Assembly (NCBI GenBank): GCA_947685225.1
Contig: CANTUV010000004.1
Coordinates: forward strand, 11,377,001-11,441,000
Source: Garcia nutans
Taxonomy: Eukaryota > Streptophyta > Magnoliopsida > Malpighiales > Euphorbiaceae
DNA: 64,000 nt
Reading direction: 5' to 3'
Numbering within the stretch: position 1 is the stretch's first letter; the number at the start of each line of letters is the position of its first letter. This document shows positions 54,386-64,000 of this stretch, piece by piece. The position numbers and the translations under genes are program-made. A model generated the notes under the pieces. That model had not been told where the DNA came from. It searched no databases and saw nothing but the letters and a program-made list of their open reading frames with translations.

Positions 54386-55621
54386 ATGAATCCCCTTTTT
54401 AATCACGTGATGCATAATTGGACCAAAAGTCTCCACAATGTTGAAAGGATCAACATGGGGAGGTACGGGTTGAAAGCTGTCGCCACACTCAGAGGTGTAG
54501 CAGTAGACTGGGATTTCTTGCACTCTTGCATCAGGTTTTGGGATCCCCAAGCCCATGTTTTCAGATTTGGGGCTCGGATGGAGGAAATGTGTCCTCTTTT
54601 TGAGGAGTTCTGCTCGATCATTGGGTGCGATCCAAATGCCCCTCTTGTGAGGCATGAGGTCCAAATCGGGTATGTGGGATCTTTTCAGAGGCTTTTTAGC
54701 TTCACAAAACCCCAAGCCCAAGCTATGATTGTAGATGGGGATAAGGCGATGCTGCTTCCCCTAATTGATGAATTCTTGACCGCCGATTTTGAAGACCATG
54801 TCCAATTGAGGCATAGAATGCGAGCCTTCGTCTTTTGTCTGTTAGCTGGGTTCCTCTTCAACCGTGACCCCGACTTTGGAGATTTGAGACTTTGCCCAAT
54901 GGTTAGGCAAATGGAAGAGCTCAACTATATTGGGGGCATGATCCTAGCTGAGACTATTCAGAGTCTCGACAGATGTGCACTTGGATTTGAACGTTGGACC
55001 GTCACCCCGGTCATCCTTCAGGTAATTTATACCTTTTGTTTCTTTTGCTTATTCCATCATCTCTCTTTTCCTTTGTAAAATAGAAAGGATCTATTTTTTC
55101 AGGTTTGGCTGAGAGATCATCTTCGAGTGGTTGCAGCCCCCCAGACTTTGACCTACAACCCTTCGCAGTACCGCACCAGGAAAATTCAGATTTCTTTTCC
55201 CTCTATGGCCGAATGGACTGTTTGGCTGTTTGAGCTTGGACCGGAAGAATTATTATGGTTCGTCCCTTGGTACAGGATTCCTCAATTCATAGAGGCAAAT
55301 GCCATGCACAACCATGTCTACCTGCTTGGGTTCACTCACAGTACTTGGTACAGTGCTTCCCGCGTCCTTAGGTAGATGGGTATTGATCAAAGAGTTCCCC
55401 TTCCTGTCGGGCTTACCATTGCTTCTCCTATTACCCCCGGGGTTACTCGGGCTGTTCTACAGACTTGGGTGAGAGACCATCGGATGATCAGGCCTGGTGC
55501 AGAGCCTTCCCTCGTTCAGCCCACTCCAGAGTATAGGACCTGGTTTATAGCTGAGGTTTGGCCCGTTGAGAAACTGAGGAGGTGCGCATTGCTGCAGGAG
55601 TTGGAGGGAGAGGGGGTGTAG
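54386..55621 (+). pseudogene. DUF7745-type (PMD-like) protein, two exons, one in-frame stop
   Basis: Exon 1 54386-55021 and exon 2 55103-55621, joined by a phase-0 GT-AG intron (CAG|GTAATT, TTTTTTCAG|GTTTGG). The product would be 384 residues but has a TAG at 55373-55375 (codon 303). Reading resumes in the same frame with family-like sequence (MGIDQRVP), so the stop is a single-base lesion or is read through. Motifs: LRGVAVDWDFLHSCIRFWDP (FWDP at 51-54), VFRFGARMEEMCPLFEEF, and RAFVFCLLAGFLFN. This family is common in plant retrotransposons and is distantly PMD-like; its function is unknown. The upstream in-frame GTG at 54245 is not a plausible plant start. It is convergent with pol. Confidence 0.72.
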
Positions 55622-55857
55622 GACTTGGATCCCAGGGTGACTCCGTTGTCTTTTCTGTTTTTTGGGTTGTTTTTTACCTTTTTGGTTTTTTGAATGTATA
55701 GGACTTGTAGTCTGACTCTTTTGATGAACCGACTGACTCTTTTTTGTAATGACCGACTCTTTTTGTAATAGATGATTCTCTTTTGAATGATTCTTAATGG
55801 ATGACCCTTTTGTTTGCTTTCCAAGCATCATCTACTTTATTTATTTGCTCTTATTTT

Positions 55858-56000
55858 TGCCTAAGCCGTCCTTTCGAATTTTCAACTTAGCGAGCTTTTA
55901 CCCATTCTTGTCTAAGCCGCCCTTTGCGGGTTTTCAGCTTAGCGGGCCCCACTATTGCCTAAGCCGCCCTTTGTGGGTTTTCGGTTTAGCGGGATTTTTT
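55858..56000. repeat. Three tandem hairpin units between convergent genes
   Basis: Three copies, about 50 bp apart, of a unit of the form CTAAGCCGCCCTTTGCGGG, then TTTTCAGCTTAGCGGG. Inside each, CTAAGC can pair with GCTTAG and CCC with GGG. The units lie between the end of the DUF7745 gene (55621) and the end of pol (56185), followed by a long T-rich run. Confidence 0.85.
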
Positions 56001-56184
56001 TGTTTTTTTTGTTTTTTTTTTGTTTGTTTTTTTCTTTTTTGTTTTATTATTTTTTTTCTTGGCAAAAGAAAGATGAATGAATGATTTTTATTAAAATTTA
56101 GACCGTGCCCAAGGAGAGCTGCCTACATATCTCGAATTAGTTTGCGAGAATCAGGTCTAATGTAGTTCATTATGGAATGCATGA

Positions 56185-59100
56185 TCATACATAATATTTC
56201 TTTAGTTGATCCAGATTGCATGGGTTTGTGAACTCCAGACCATCCAAATCAGACAAGATGACGGCTCCGCCGGAAAGTATTTTCTTCAAAATGTAGGGTC
56301 CCGCCCAATGAGGACGAAACTTCCCACGAGGATCTGTAACAGGTGTTCTGATCTCCTTCAAAACCAAACAACCTTCTTCCAACTTTCGATCTTTGACCTT
56401 TTTGTTGAAATGTCTGGCCATTCGCCTTTGATACCCTTGAATCTGATGTAGAGCTTGAAGTCTTTTTTCATCCAAACTCAACAACTGATGATGATAATTG
56501 CTGATCCATTCAGCTTCATTTATCTGACTTTCTTGAATTATCCTCGCCGATTGAACTTCCAGTTCAATGGGGAGTACAGCTTCCATTCCGTACACCAGGG
56601 AATACGGGGTTGCCCCAGTAGGAGTTCTAATTGATGTTCTATATCCCCACAAAGCCAGCGGTAACTTCTCATGCCAACGCCTATGTTCCTTAATCATTTT
56701 TTGTATGATCACCTTTATAGACTTGTTCGCTGCTTCTACAGCTCCATTTGTTTGGGGTCTATAAGGAGAGGACCTATGATGCTGGACATTCTTATCCTTC
56801 AAGAGTTTAGCAAATTCTGCTTGGAAATGAGTTCCATTATCTGTGATAATCTCGAATGGTGTTCCGTACCGACAAAGGATATTGGTTTGGACAAACTGTG
56901 CTGCCTTTTTGGCGTCTAATTCTGCATAGGAAGCCGCTTCAACCCACTTTGTGAAGTAATCCACTGCTACCAAGATAAACTGATGTCCATTCGAAGCTTT
57001 TGGATGTATTTTGCTAATTATATCAATTCCCCAAGTAGCGAAGGGCCATGGAGAAGTGATTGTATTCAGGGCAACGGGAGGTTGCTTCTGCAGCTTAGCA
57101 AATATCTGACATTGATGACACCCTTGCAAAAATGCCACACAGTCTGCATTCATGGTGGACCAGTAATATCCTAGATTGGCAATTTTTCGAGCCAAGGCGA
57201 TCCCATACATGTGTGGTCCTGATTCGCCACCATGTACCATTTCCATTATCTGCTTAGCCTCTGCCTCATTCACACACCTTAGGTGCATTCCATTCCAACT
57301 CCTCTTGTAGAGGATATCTCCATTAAGAATGTAACCTGTGGCAAGCTGCCTTATTGCCCTCCGATCAACCTTTGATGATCCCTCCGGATAACTTCCATCC
57401 TTGAGATAGGTCTTGATATCCCAAAACCATGGTTTACCATCGGCCAAATGCATTATGTGGGCGGGTTGCTTTTGAAGCTGAACTTTCAATGGACGAATGA
57501 CTTTCCCCTCCCTGATATTGATCATGGAAGCTAAAGTAGCCAAGGCATCAGCAAACTGATTCTTTGCTCTTGGGAGATATTCGAAGGACAGATCATTGAA
57601 GTGTTGTGCCGAATGATCAAGGCGTTGTAGGTAAGGAACCAAACGCTCTTCTCTTATCTTCCATTTCCTTAAAGCTTGTGATACTATTAAAATAGAATCA
57701 CCATAGACCTTTAAGTCCTTAATCCCCAATTTCAGGGCGGCTTCAAGCCCATTAATGCAAGCTTCATATTCTGCTTCGTTGTTTGTGCAGCTAAAGTCAA
57801 GTTTAACTGCGAATGGAATGTATTCTCCACAAGGAGTTTTGAACACAATTCCAATTCCGTTTCCATGATAATTGGATGCTCCATCAAAATACATCTCCCA
57901 AACACTGCTCTCCACGTTCAAGAGGTCTTCATCAGGGAAACCCATTTCTCGCATCTCGTCATTCACGGGTAATTCTGCTAATTGGTCAGCTATCGCCCCG
58001 CCTTTCACAGCTTTCCTTTGAACAAATTTCAGGTCAAAGGCTGCCAATGTTGACACCCACTTAGCCATTTTGCTGTCCAAAACAGGCCTCTCCATAAGGA
58101 ATTTCAAGGGACTCTGTTCTGCAATGACATAAGTAGTGTAAGAAGACAAGTAGTGTTGTAACTTCGTACAAGCCCAATGCAAGGCTAAACACAACTTCTC
58201 AATCTTGTTATACTTTAACTCATAGTCCAGCATCCTTTTGCTGAGGTAGTAAATTGCATTTTCCACCTTTGTATCTTCGGCTTCTTGAGCTAGCATTGCA
58301 CCCATGGCTTCATCTGTTACAGACAAATACAAGAACAGAGGCTTTCCTATTCTGGGAGGTTGTAGAATTGGCGGACTTAACAAGTATTCTTTGATCTTGT
58401 CGAAGGCCTTCTGACAGTCTTCATTCCATTCTTGTGAAGCACCTTTCCTTAGTAGCTTAAAGATAGGACCACAAGTCTCAGCCAACTGTGATATGAATCG
58501 ACTGATATACTGTAACCTACCTAGCAAGCCTCGAACCTCTTTCTCTGTTCTTGGTGGAGGCATTTTCAGAATAGCCTTTGACTTTGCTGGATCAACTTCT
58601 ATTCCTTTTTTGCTGACCAGATATCCCAAAAATAAGCCTGATGTTGCACCAAAGAGGCACTTTGCAGGATTAAGCTTTAAATTGTACTTGCGAAGTCTAA
58701 GGAAGAACTTCTCAAGGGCTTCAACGTGTTCTTCTGGAGATTTTGACTTGACAATCATATCATCGACATACACTTCTACTTCTTTGTGAATCATGTCATG
58801 AAAGACTGTTGTCGCCATCCTTTGGTAGGTAGCCCCTGCATTTATCAACCCAAAAGGCATAACCCTGTAGCAAAAAGTGCCCCATTCTGTGATAAAAGCT
58901 GTCTTCTCTTTGTCTGGTGGGTGCACCAGGATCTGATTGTACCCAACCGCAAGATCAGTCATGGAAACCATCACATGCCCAGCCATCCTGTCTATCAGCA
59001 AATCGATGTGAGGTAGCGGAAAATCTTCCTTGGGACAAGCCTTATTCAAATTTCTGTAGTCAACACACATTCTGACCTTTCCGTCTTTCTTCGGGACTGG

Positions 59101-59358
59101 TACAATGTTTGTTAACCAGGAAGGGTATGCAATTGGTTCTATGAACTTATTGTCCAGTTGCTTGGCAACCTCCTCTTTAATTTTCAAAGACCATTCTGGC
59201 TTCATTCTTCTCAATTTCTGCTTAACCGGCTTTGCCTCTGGGTATAGCGGAATCTTATGCACTGCTATGGCTGGGTCTATTCCTGTGACATCACTTGCCT
59301 TCCACATGAAGCAGTCGACATACTTCCTGATGCAATCAAGAACCTGTTCCTTATTCAC
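56185..59358 (-). CDS. Tat-lineage pol: reverse transcriptase, dual RNase H, integrase
   Basis: A 1057-residue open frame. Reverse transcriptase at about 50-220: WLTNIVPVPKKDGKVRMCVD, a MTDLAVGYNQI block with the first catalytic Asp at 135 (usually MDAFSGYNQ), and YVDD at 197-200. A Ty3-type RNase H of weakened form follows (LYLSVTDEAMGAML). Then comes a second, archaeal-type RNase H (YFDGASNYHGNGIG, NNEAEYEA, YGDSILIVSQ, NQFADALA). The integrase has a HHCC finger (HGGESGPHMYG...CHQCQ), a DDE core (WGIDIISKI, ITDNGTHFQ, GAVEAANKSIK) and a GPY-like end (FRPHWAGPYILKK). Dual RNase H is diagnostic of the Tat lineage. No stop interrupts it, so the element is fairly young. The N-terminal Met is not necessarily a real start, because pol is normally made as a polyprotein. 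Confidence 0.92.
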   Translation of the reverse strand: MNKEQVLDCIRKYVDCFMWKASDVTGIDPAIAVHKIPLYPEAKPVKQKLRRMKPEWSLKIKEEVAKQLDNKFIEPIAYPSWLTNIVPVPKKDGKVRMCVDYRNLNKACPKEDFPLPHIDLLIDRMAGHVMVSMTDLAVGYNQILVHPPDKEKTAFITEWGTFCYRVMPFGLINAGATYQRMATTVFHDMIHKEVEVYVDDMIVKSKSPEEHVEALEKFFLRLRKYNLKLNPAKCLFGATSGLFLGYLVSKKGIEVDPAKSKAILKMPPPRTEKEVRGLLGRLQYISRFISQLAETCGPIFKLLRKGASQEWNEDCQKAFDKIKEYLLSPPILQPPRIGKPLFLYLSVTDEAMGAMLAQEAEDTKVENAIYYLSKRMLDYELKYNKIEKLCLALHWACTKLQHYLSSYTTYVIAEQSPLKFLMERPVLDSKMAKWVSTLAAFDLKFVQRKAVKGGAIADQLAELPVNDEMREMGFPDEDLLNVESSVWEMYFDGASNYHGNGIGIVFKTPCGEYIPFAVKLDFSCTNNEAEYEACINGLEAALKLGIKDLKVYGDSILIVSQALRKWKIREERLVPYLQRLDHSAQHFNDLSFEYLPRAKNQFADALATLASMINIREGKVIRPLKVQLQKQPAHIMHLADGKPWFWDIKTYLKDGSYPEGSSKVDRRAIRQLATGYILNGDILYKRSWNGMHLRCVNEAEAKQIMEMVHGGESGPHMYGIALARKIANLGYYWSTMNADCVAFLQGCHQCQIFAKLQKQPPVALNTITSPWPFATWGIDIISKIHPKASNGHQFILVAVDYFTKWVEAASYAELDAKKAAQFVQTNILCRYGTPFEIITDNGTHFQAEFAKLLKDKNVQHHRSSPYRPQTNGAVEAANKSIKVIIQKMIKEHRRWHEKLPLALWGYRTSIRTPTGATPYSLVYGMEAVLPIELEVQSARIIQESQINEAEWISNYHHQLLSLDEKRLQALHQIQGYQRRMARHFNKKVKDRKLEEGCLVLKEIRTPVTDPRGKFRPHWAGPYILKKILSGGAVILSDLDGLEFTNPCNLDQLKKYYV

Positions 59359-60766
59359 ACAATCATATGCAATGTATGTATGTTCATTTTCTTTGCAATT
59401 ATTATCTTTTCATTTATTTCTTTTATTTCATTTATTTCATTTTTGCTAGATAATACTTGGAAAGCAAAAGACAAAGGGTAACCAAGAATCTGAACAATTT
59501 CATTGATAATAACGGAGTCATTCTCCAAGATTACATTAGACTCGACATTAGGGTTTTCTAAATCTGAACTTACAGAAGACTCAGAATTAGACTCTGACTT
59601 GGTTTTTGACTCAGAATTAGTACAAGACTCGGTACAAGACTCAAGTTCAGGGTGTGACACAGGACTAGGTTTAACCTTAACAGCTTGTCCCTCCTCGGTG
59701 TACCAGTTTCTCAGCGGTCCATCCGTGGTCTTGATCAGCTTTGTGAAATCCCTATTGTCTTCAAAATTGGTTATCATAGCAACCTCATCAAAGAGACTAG
59801 GCCGCATGAAATCTTCCATTTGGGGGTCAGTTTCAGGTCCTGGCTCTTCTTCTTTCATGGCCACAACATCAGCAAACATTTCAAAACCCGGTAGCTTCTT
59901 TCCGGTCATAGGAGAATAGAATGGTTCCTGAAAACCACGGTGATGAACTGCCTTTCCAGGTTTGCAAAAGTGACCATTCAGAGTCCTAAAGTAAGGGCGC
60001 ATTTTGAGGCTTCTTGCCCCCCAATTTCCCTTTTTCTTCCTTCCACGCTCAAACTCTTCTATTTCCCCGTCTGTAGGTTTGTACCCCAAGCCAAAAGTTC
60101 CCTTATTCTCAGGTTCTTCCCACGGCCGTACTACGGGTGTTTTTCTCCCGGACTTCATCATTTCCATCCCGGGCAATAGACCTACCCTCAGCATCATTCC
60201 CACTAGGCAGTTGGTTTGAACCTCCCCAAAGTCATATGAGACAAATGGCCCTTTTGGCTTTTCACCTTCAATGCATTGAACTGTGTCGTAATGAAACCCA
60301 GTCAAGGTCATGGCGGTTTCACCAGGAACAACCTCAAAGAGAGACTGATCCATGGTTTTCTTGTTGATTTCACAGGTATCCCCTTTGATAGTGATGATTT
60401 TTCCTTCAAAAGGGAATTTAAGTTTTTGGTGTAATGAAGAAGGTACAACATTAATTTGATGAATCCACGGCCTTCCAAGGAGGAGATTAAAGCTCGCGGG
60501 TACATCAATGACCTGAAAGGGCACTTTCATTTTCACCGGCCCAACAATAATTTCTAGAGTGGCAACACCCAAAATTTCACTTCGAGTGTTATCATATGCT
60601 CTCACAATCTGATCAGAAGGTGTAAGATCTATAGTCTCCAACCCCAAACAGCTTGCTACTTTCAAAGGACACACATTCAAGGCTGACCCATTATCAATGA
60701 GAACCATGAGCACAGTCTTTCCCCCAGTCTGTATGGTGATGTATAGAGCATCATTGTGTTTCTTAC
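59355..60766 (-). pseudogene. Protease and linker of element 2, truncated by insertion
   Basis: An open frame upstream of pol. It contains an aspartic protease with VLIDNGSALNVCPL (D-N-G in place of D-S/T-G, common in this lineage) and FNLLLGRPWIH, then a linker of about 300 residues that includes an acidic/Ser-rich SESKTKSESNSESS segment. Its 5' part (gag) is cut off by the Tekay LTR at 60767. At the 3' end it runs into a low-complexity GAAATAAAT region and stops at 59355, out of frame with pol. Confidence 0.8.
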
Positions 60767-63502
60767 TGTAACACCCTCATACCCTATATAAGTACTATAC
60801 ATATACCTCGTATACATACAGTAAGTATATAAAGTATAAGAATGTCACTGTTCATTATAATTAAAAAAAAAATCCTTACTTCTCAAAACAATCCAAATAT
60901 ATAGTAACAAAACATTTTAGTCAATATACAATATTAAAAAATTTTACATGCATGCATCACCTTCTAGTTGGTCTCGACAAACTCTTACTCTTCTTGTGGT
61001 AAAACGAAAGACTTCGGATCTACCATCTACTCACCTGCGCGATTAACACATCCGCGCTAAGCCCGAGAGCTTAGTAGTACAAATGAATAATATAAACATA
61101 CAATACAGAAATTCTAACGTATATCCATATACTAACTTTAAGTACTGTTAGTTTCTTATCGTAGTTTCCCTTTTCAATTACACTTTACACATATCTCAAC
61201 TAATCTCATATATTACATACATGCATACATATCAATAACACCAACCACAATTCCATCACTACTACTCACAAGGAACATATCAATATACATATTACATAAC
61301 ATATTTCATAACATTTCATTTCCAATTAAGGCAACTATAGATTTCATTATTCATTCATTTCACGTTTCATAAACTACATCGAAAATCAAGACAGACCTGG
61401 GCCCAGAACACACTAATATGTTATTCAAAGTTCAGAGTTACTGCTTTGATCCATAATCACAATAATCAAGCCTGTAGGCAACATATATCATATCTCTATC
61501 CATGGATAGTGTAACAGACCCAGTCTCTTGGACCATCAACCCGACTAATCGAGAAGATCCTCAACCCGGCAAGACTGTTACTTTTCATATATTTCACATT
61601 TATAATTCATATAGTGTAACAGACCCAGTCTCTTGGACCATCAACTCAACAACTTGAGGAGATCCTCAACCCGGCTAGACTGTTACATTTCATATGTTAT
61701 AGGCATGCCGTCAAATCCAGAACTCTGAAAGTTGAATTAACATATTAGACACAACTCTTTTCATTTATATCTTTGTACATTTCTTTCTCAATTCATTTCA
61801 TATTCAAAACAGGCAACCATGCCTCAATTATAATTCATTTACATTCTCATAGCCAACACAATGGCTTCACATCTCATTTGATTCATCATAGCCAATCACA
61901 ATGGCTTCACCTCTTATCATATTTCAATTCACATTATAGCACTTCATCATTCAAGTATACATAAACAATTATATTGAGCATATATCTTAAATTCATCATC
62001 ATATAATCAACATGTCTATTTATTTCATTTCAATCATTATTACCAACCACAATTACAATACATTTCATCATTTCTCAAAACACATTAGCACAATTCATCA
62101 TTACCATATTTATCATAACAAATTGCATTGTACATACCTATTTGAATGATCTTCATATCTTTCACATCATCCAATCATAACCTTAATCAAATTATATTGA
62201 CAATATAGTAATTCACTTAACACATTTACAAACAAATGTGTTAAGTCTTAATTCATGTAAATAAGTGCAATCATATAAACTTTGTACTTACCTTAAAACC
62301 AACTTACACCACTCTATACACCTACTCTTCTAAGAATCCTCAACACTTAGATTAGGGCAATTCAACCTCTTCACAACCTAATCCAAAAGGAATATTAGCA
62401 AAATGACTATATGAATAGTAAATTCTGGTTTTAGACTAAATTTTATCCTTATTTTGAAAATTTGTATAAAATAATATACTTGACTAAAAACTCTAAAATT
62501 TTTACAGAACTTAATTGTACATCTTAAAATCATTCCTTTAAAATTTCAGATCAAACTGAACACAAAATCTTGGTCAAATAGTTCACCCAAACAGACTGCC
62601 CCAATTGCCCTGCATCCTGGCAGCAGTTCTAAACTTTGTGAATTCCATAAATTAAATTCAATCAACTTGGTTCCAAATTATTTTTCTCAAATACTAGACT
62701 CATTAAGCAACAACATATCCAAAATTCAATTGAATATAATTTTTCTACAGTTTATTAAAAATCCCGAAATATAGCTGTCTCAGTTAAGGTACCTGCTGGA
62801 ACAGGTCTAATAAAAATAATCTTTCCAAAATCCAAAATTGAATCAACATATTTTTCAGTCATTCTAGACTCATATAGGCACAACATATCAAAAATTCACT
62901 TTAGGAACATTTTTCTATATTTAATTAAAAATCATACAAGTCACAGGCTTTACTAGTTGTAAAACAGAAAGAAATTCCACTAAACACAACTCTTGCTCTT
63001 CAATCACTAACACCAACCTAATTAAATCAAACATACTCCAACATACTACAATAATACAACCCTAATTTCAATTATCAACAATCAAACCTTCATACAACTT
63101 CAAATAAACCAAAGAAATCAAGAAAGAGAACTTACTTGGATTCTTAGCCAAATCTTCACTATCCACTTGAAATCCTTAAGTATTTGGTGTAAATAAAAGC
63201 AAAATCACCTCCTTCTCTCTCTAGCTTCTCTCTTTCTCTATTTCTTTTTGTCCTTATCACCATAATTATTAATTAATTAATTATAAAAATATATACATAA
63301 CTCACTTTCCCTACACCACTTTATATCCCATGTATATGTGATGTATATGTATATATCTTTTATATGGTATTTATATTCCCATATTTCCTTATATATATAT
63401 CATCTTATAATATTTCCCCTTTTTACTTCCATTAAACATATACGTTAACTCCAAATATAACAATAACTCCAAAACTTTTAGGGTATATTTTGGGATATTA
63501 CA
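60767..63502 (-). repeat. 3' LTR of another Tekay-family element, inserted in element 2
   Basis: 2736 bp, plus strand TGTAACACCCTCATACCC...GGGATATTACA, then a C-rich tract. The 62400-62720 block matches the reverse complement of the element 1 LTR (around 40840-41130). It has a weakened stem-loop at 61037-61057, a 105-bp tandem duplication (61507-61690) and a diverged roughly 190-bp internal duplication (62660-62940) absent from element 1. Confidence 0.85.
61507..61690. repeat. 105-bp tandem duplication in LTR
   Basis: Two copies of GTGTAACAGACCCAGTCTCT followed by TGGACCATCAAC, GAGATCCTCAACCCGGC and GACTGTTAC. It occupies the position held by other arrays in sister LTRs. Confidence 0.85.
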
Positions 63503-64000
63503 ATTCTCTCCCCCTTAAATAATTTCGTCCTCGAAATTATCCAGCACAATAACAATTCATTTATAACAAAACACCATCTTAATTCATATGAAGATAATCG
63601 TATTCTTACATTATGATTTCATCAAATTACATAACTTTTACTCTTCCACTTTTAGTCAATCATCTTTTCCCAATTCACAACTCATCATTATATAGCTATA
63701 TTTATCTTATTACTTTTTCAACAAAACACCCAAAATAACTCATTACATTTCAAAGAAATTTTCTTTTATACAATAATCAAATCATCTTATAATCTATAAA
63801 TATACCATTCATCTATTACATTCAAGATATTTATCACTTCATCTTTTTATAGGCAATCTCTTAACTTTAATCTTGGAAATTATTGAATTAAATCTTACTA
63901 TAGATTATCCTGTTATTACAATCACTTTTGAAAATAACCACTTATCAAACCTTGATTGATAACAATATTTTCATTTCTTATACTTAAATCCCTCCTTACC
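63503..64000 (-). mobile_element. Internal 3' end of the Tekay-family element at 60.8 kb (runs off the window)
   Basis: It starts with a C-rich tract (polypurine on the sense strand) and an AATTTCGTCCTCGAAATTA motif shared with element A at 21594-21612. In element A the chromodomain frame begins within about 80 bp of this tract, but here the next 450 bp are AT-rich with no reading frame. Confidence 0.6.

Larger units (their letters stand above)
50254..60766 (-). mobile_element. Element 2: Tat-lineage Ty3 retrotransposon carrying antisense genes
   Basis: The 3' LTR is 50254-51529. The pol (60713-56185) lies on the minus strand, with the Tat signature of two RNase H domains and no chromodomain. 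Between pol and the 3' LTR are two plus-strand genes (PMD and DUF7745 types). Gag and the 5' LTR lie beyond the Tekay insertion at 60767 or outside the window. Confidence 0.88.

Overview
The window is nuclear DNA of a flowering plant, almost certainly a eudicot. It is AT-rich and gene-poor, with spliced GT-AG introns, plastid-type carotenoid metabolism, and nested LTR retrotransposons that fill most of the sequence. The only clear host gene is an intronless 9-cis-epoxycarotenoid dioxygenase (NCED; 8270-10033, minus strand), the committed step of abscisic acid synthesis. It has a TATA-like box and a G-box/ABRE in its proximal promoter.

Layout. 1-5850: the end of a Tekay/Del-type (chromovirus) LTR, the 3' end and 3' LTR of a Tat-like element, and a Copia gag-protease remnant. 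5851-12698: the NCED island with AT-rich flanks. 12707-12923: a hAT-type MITE with an 8-bp target duplication. 12932-16980: a decayed element with a minus-strand Transposase_28-like reading frame, ending in a foldback repeat. 16981-19049: AT-rich minisatellite and unassigned sequence. 19050-33098: a decayed Tekay element on the minus strand (element A) holding two nested LTR-like insertions. 33099-37656: AT-rich spacer with a long (TAA)n array. 37657-50237: a young, nearly intact Tekay element on the plus strand (element 1); a solo LTR sits in its 5' LTR. 50254-60766: a Tat-lineage element on the minus strand (element 2) with dual RNase H. It carries two genes on the opposite strand: a five-exon plant mobile domain (PMD) gene and a two-exon DUF7745-type gene. 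60767-64000: another Tekay-family LTR and the start of its internal region, inserted into element 2.

How the parts relate. The right half is a layered nest: a Tekay copy was invaded by the Tat element just inside its primer binding site, and the Tat element was in turn invaded by another Tekay element. The sequence after the second LTR of element 1 is not a target duplication but the first bases of a Tekay internal leader, which points to a tandem LTR-internal-LTR-internal array. The Tekay LTRs share a small stem-loop with a compensatory base change, carry different minisatellites at one fixed position, and in several copies carry arrays of a GACACG...CGTGTC dyad.

The most unusual object is the antisense PMD gene at 51717-53963. 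It has five uninterrupted exons, all introns in phase 0, a TATA box 82 bp upstream of its ATG, and no visible damage, all inside a retrotransposon. Extra and antisense reading frames with PMD or Transposase_28 domains are already known from Tat-lineage elements. What deserves a second look here is the intactness, the repeated promoter spacing and the two-gene arrangement. All comparisons were made by eye.
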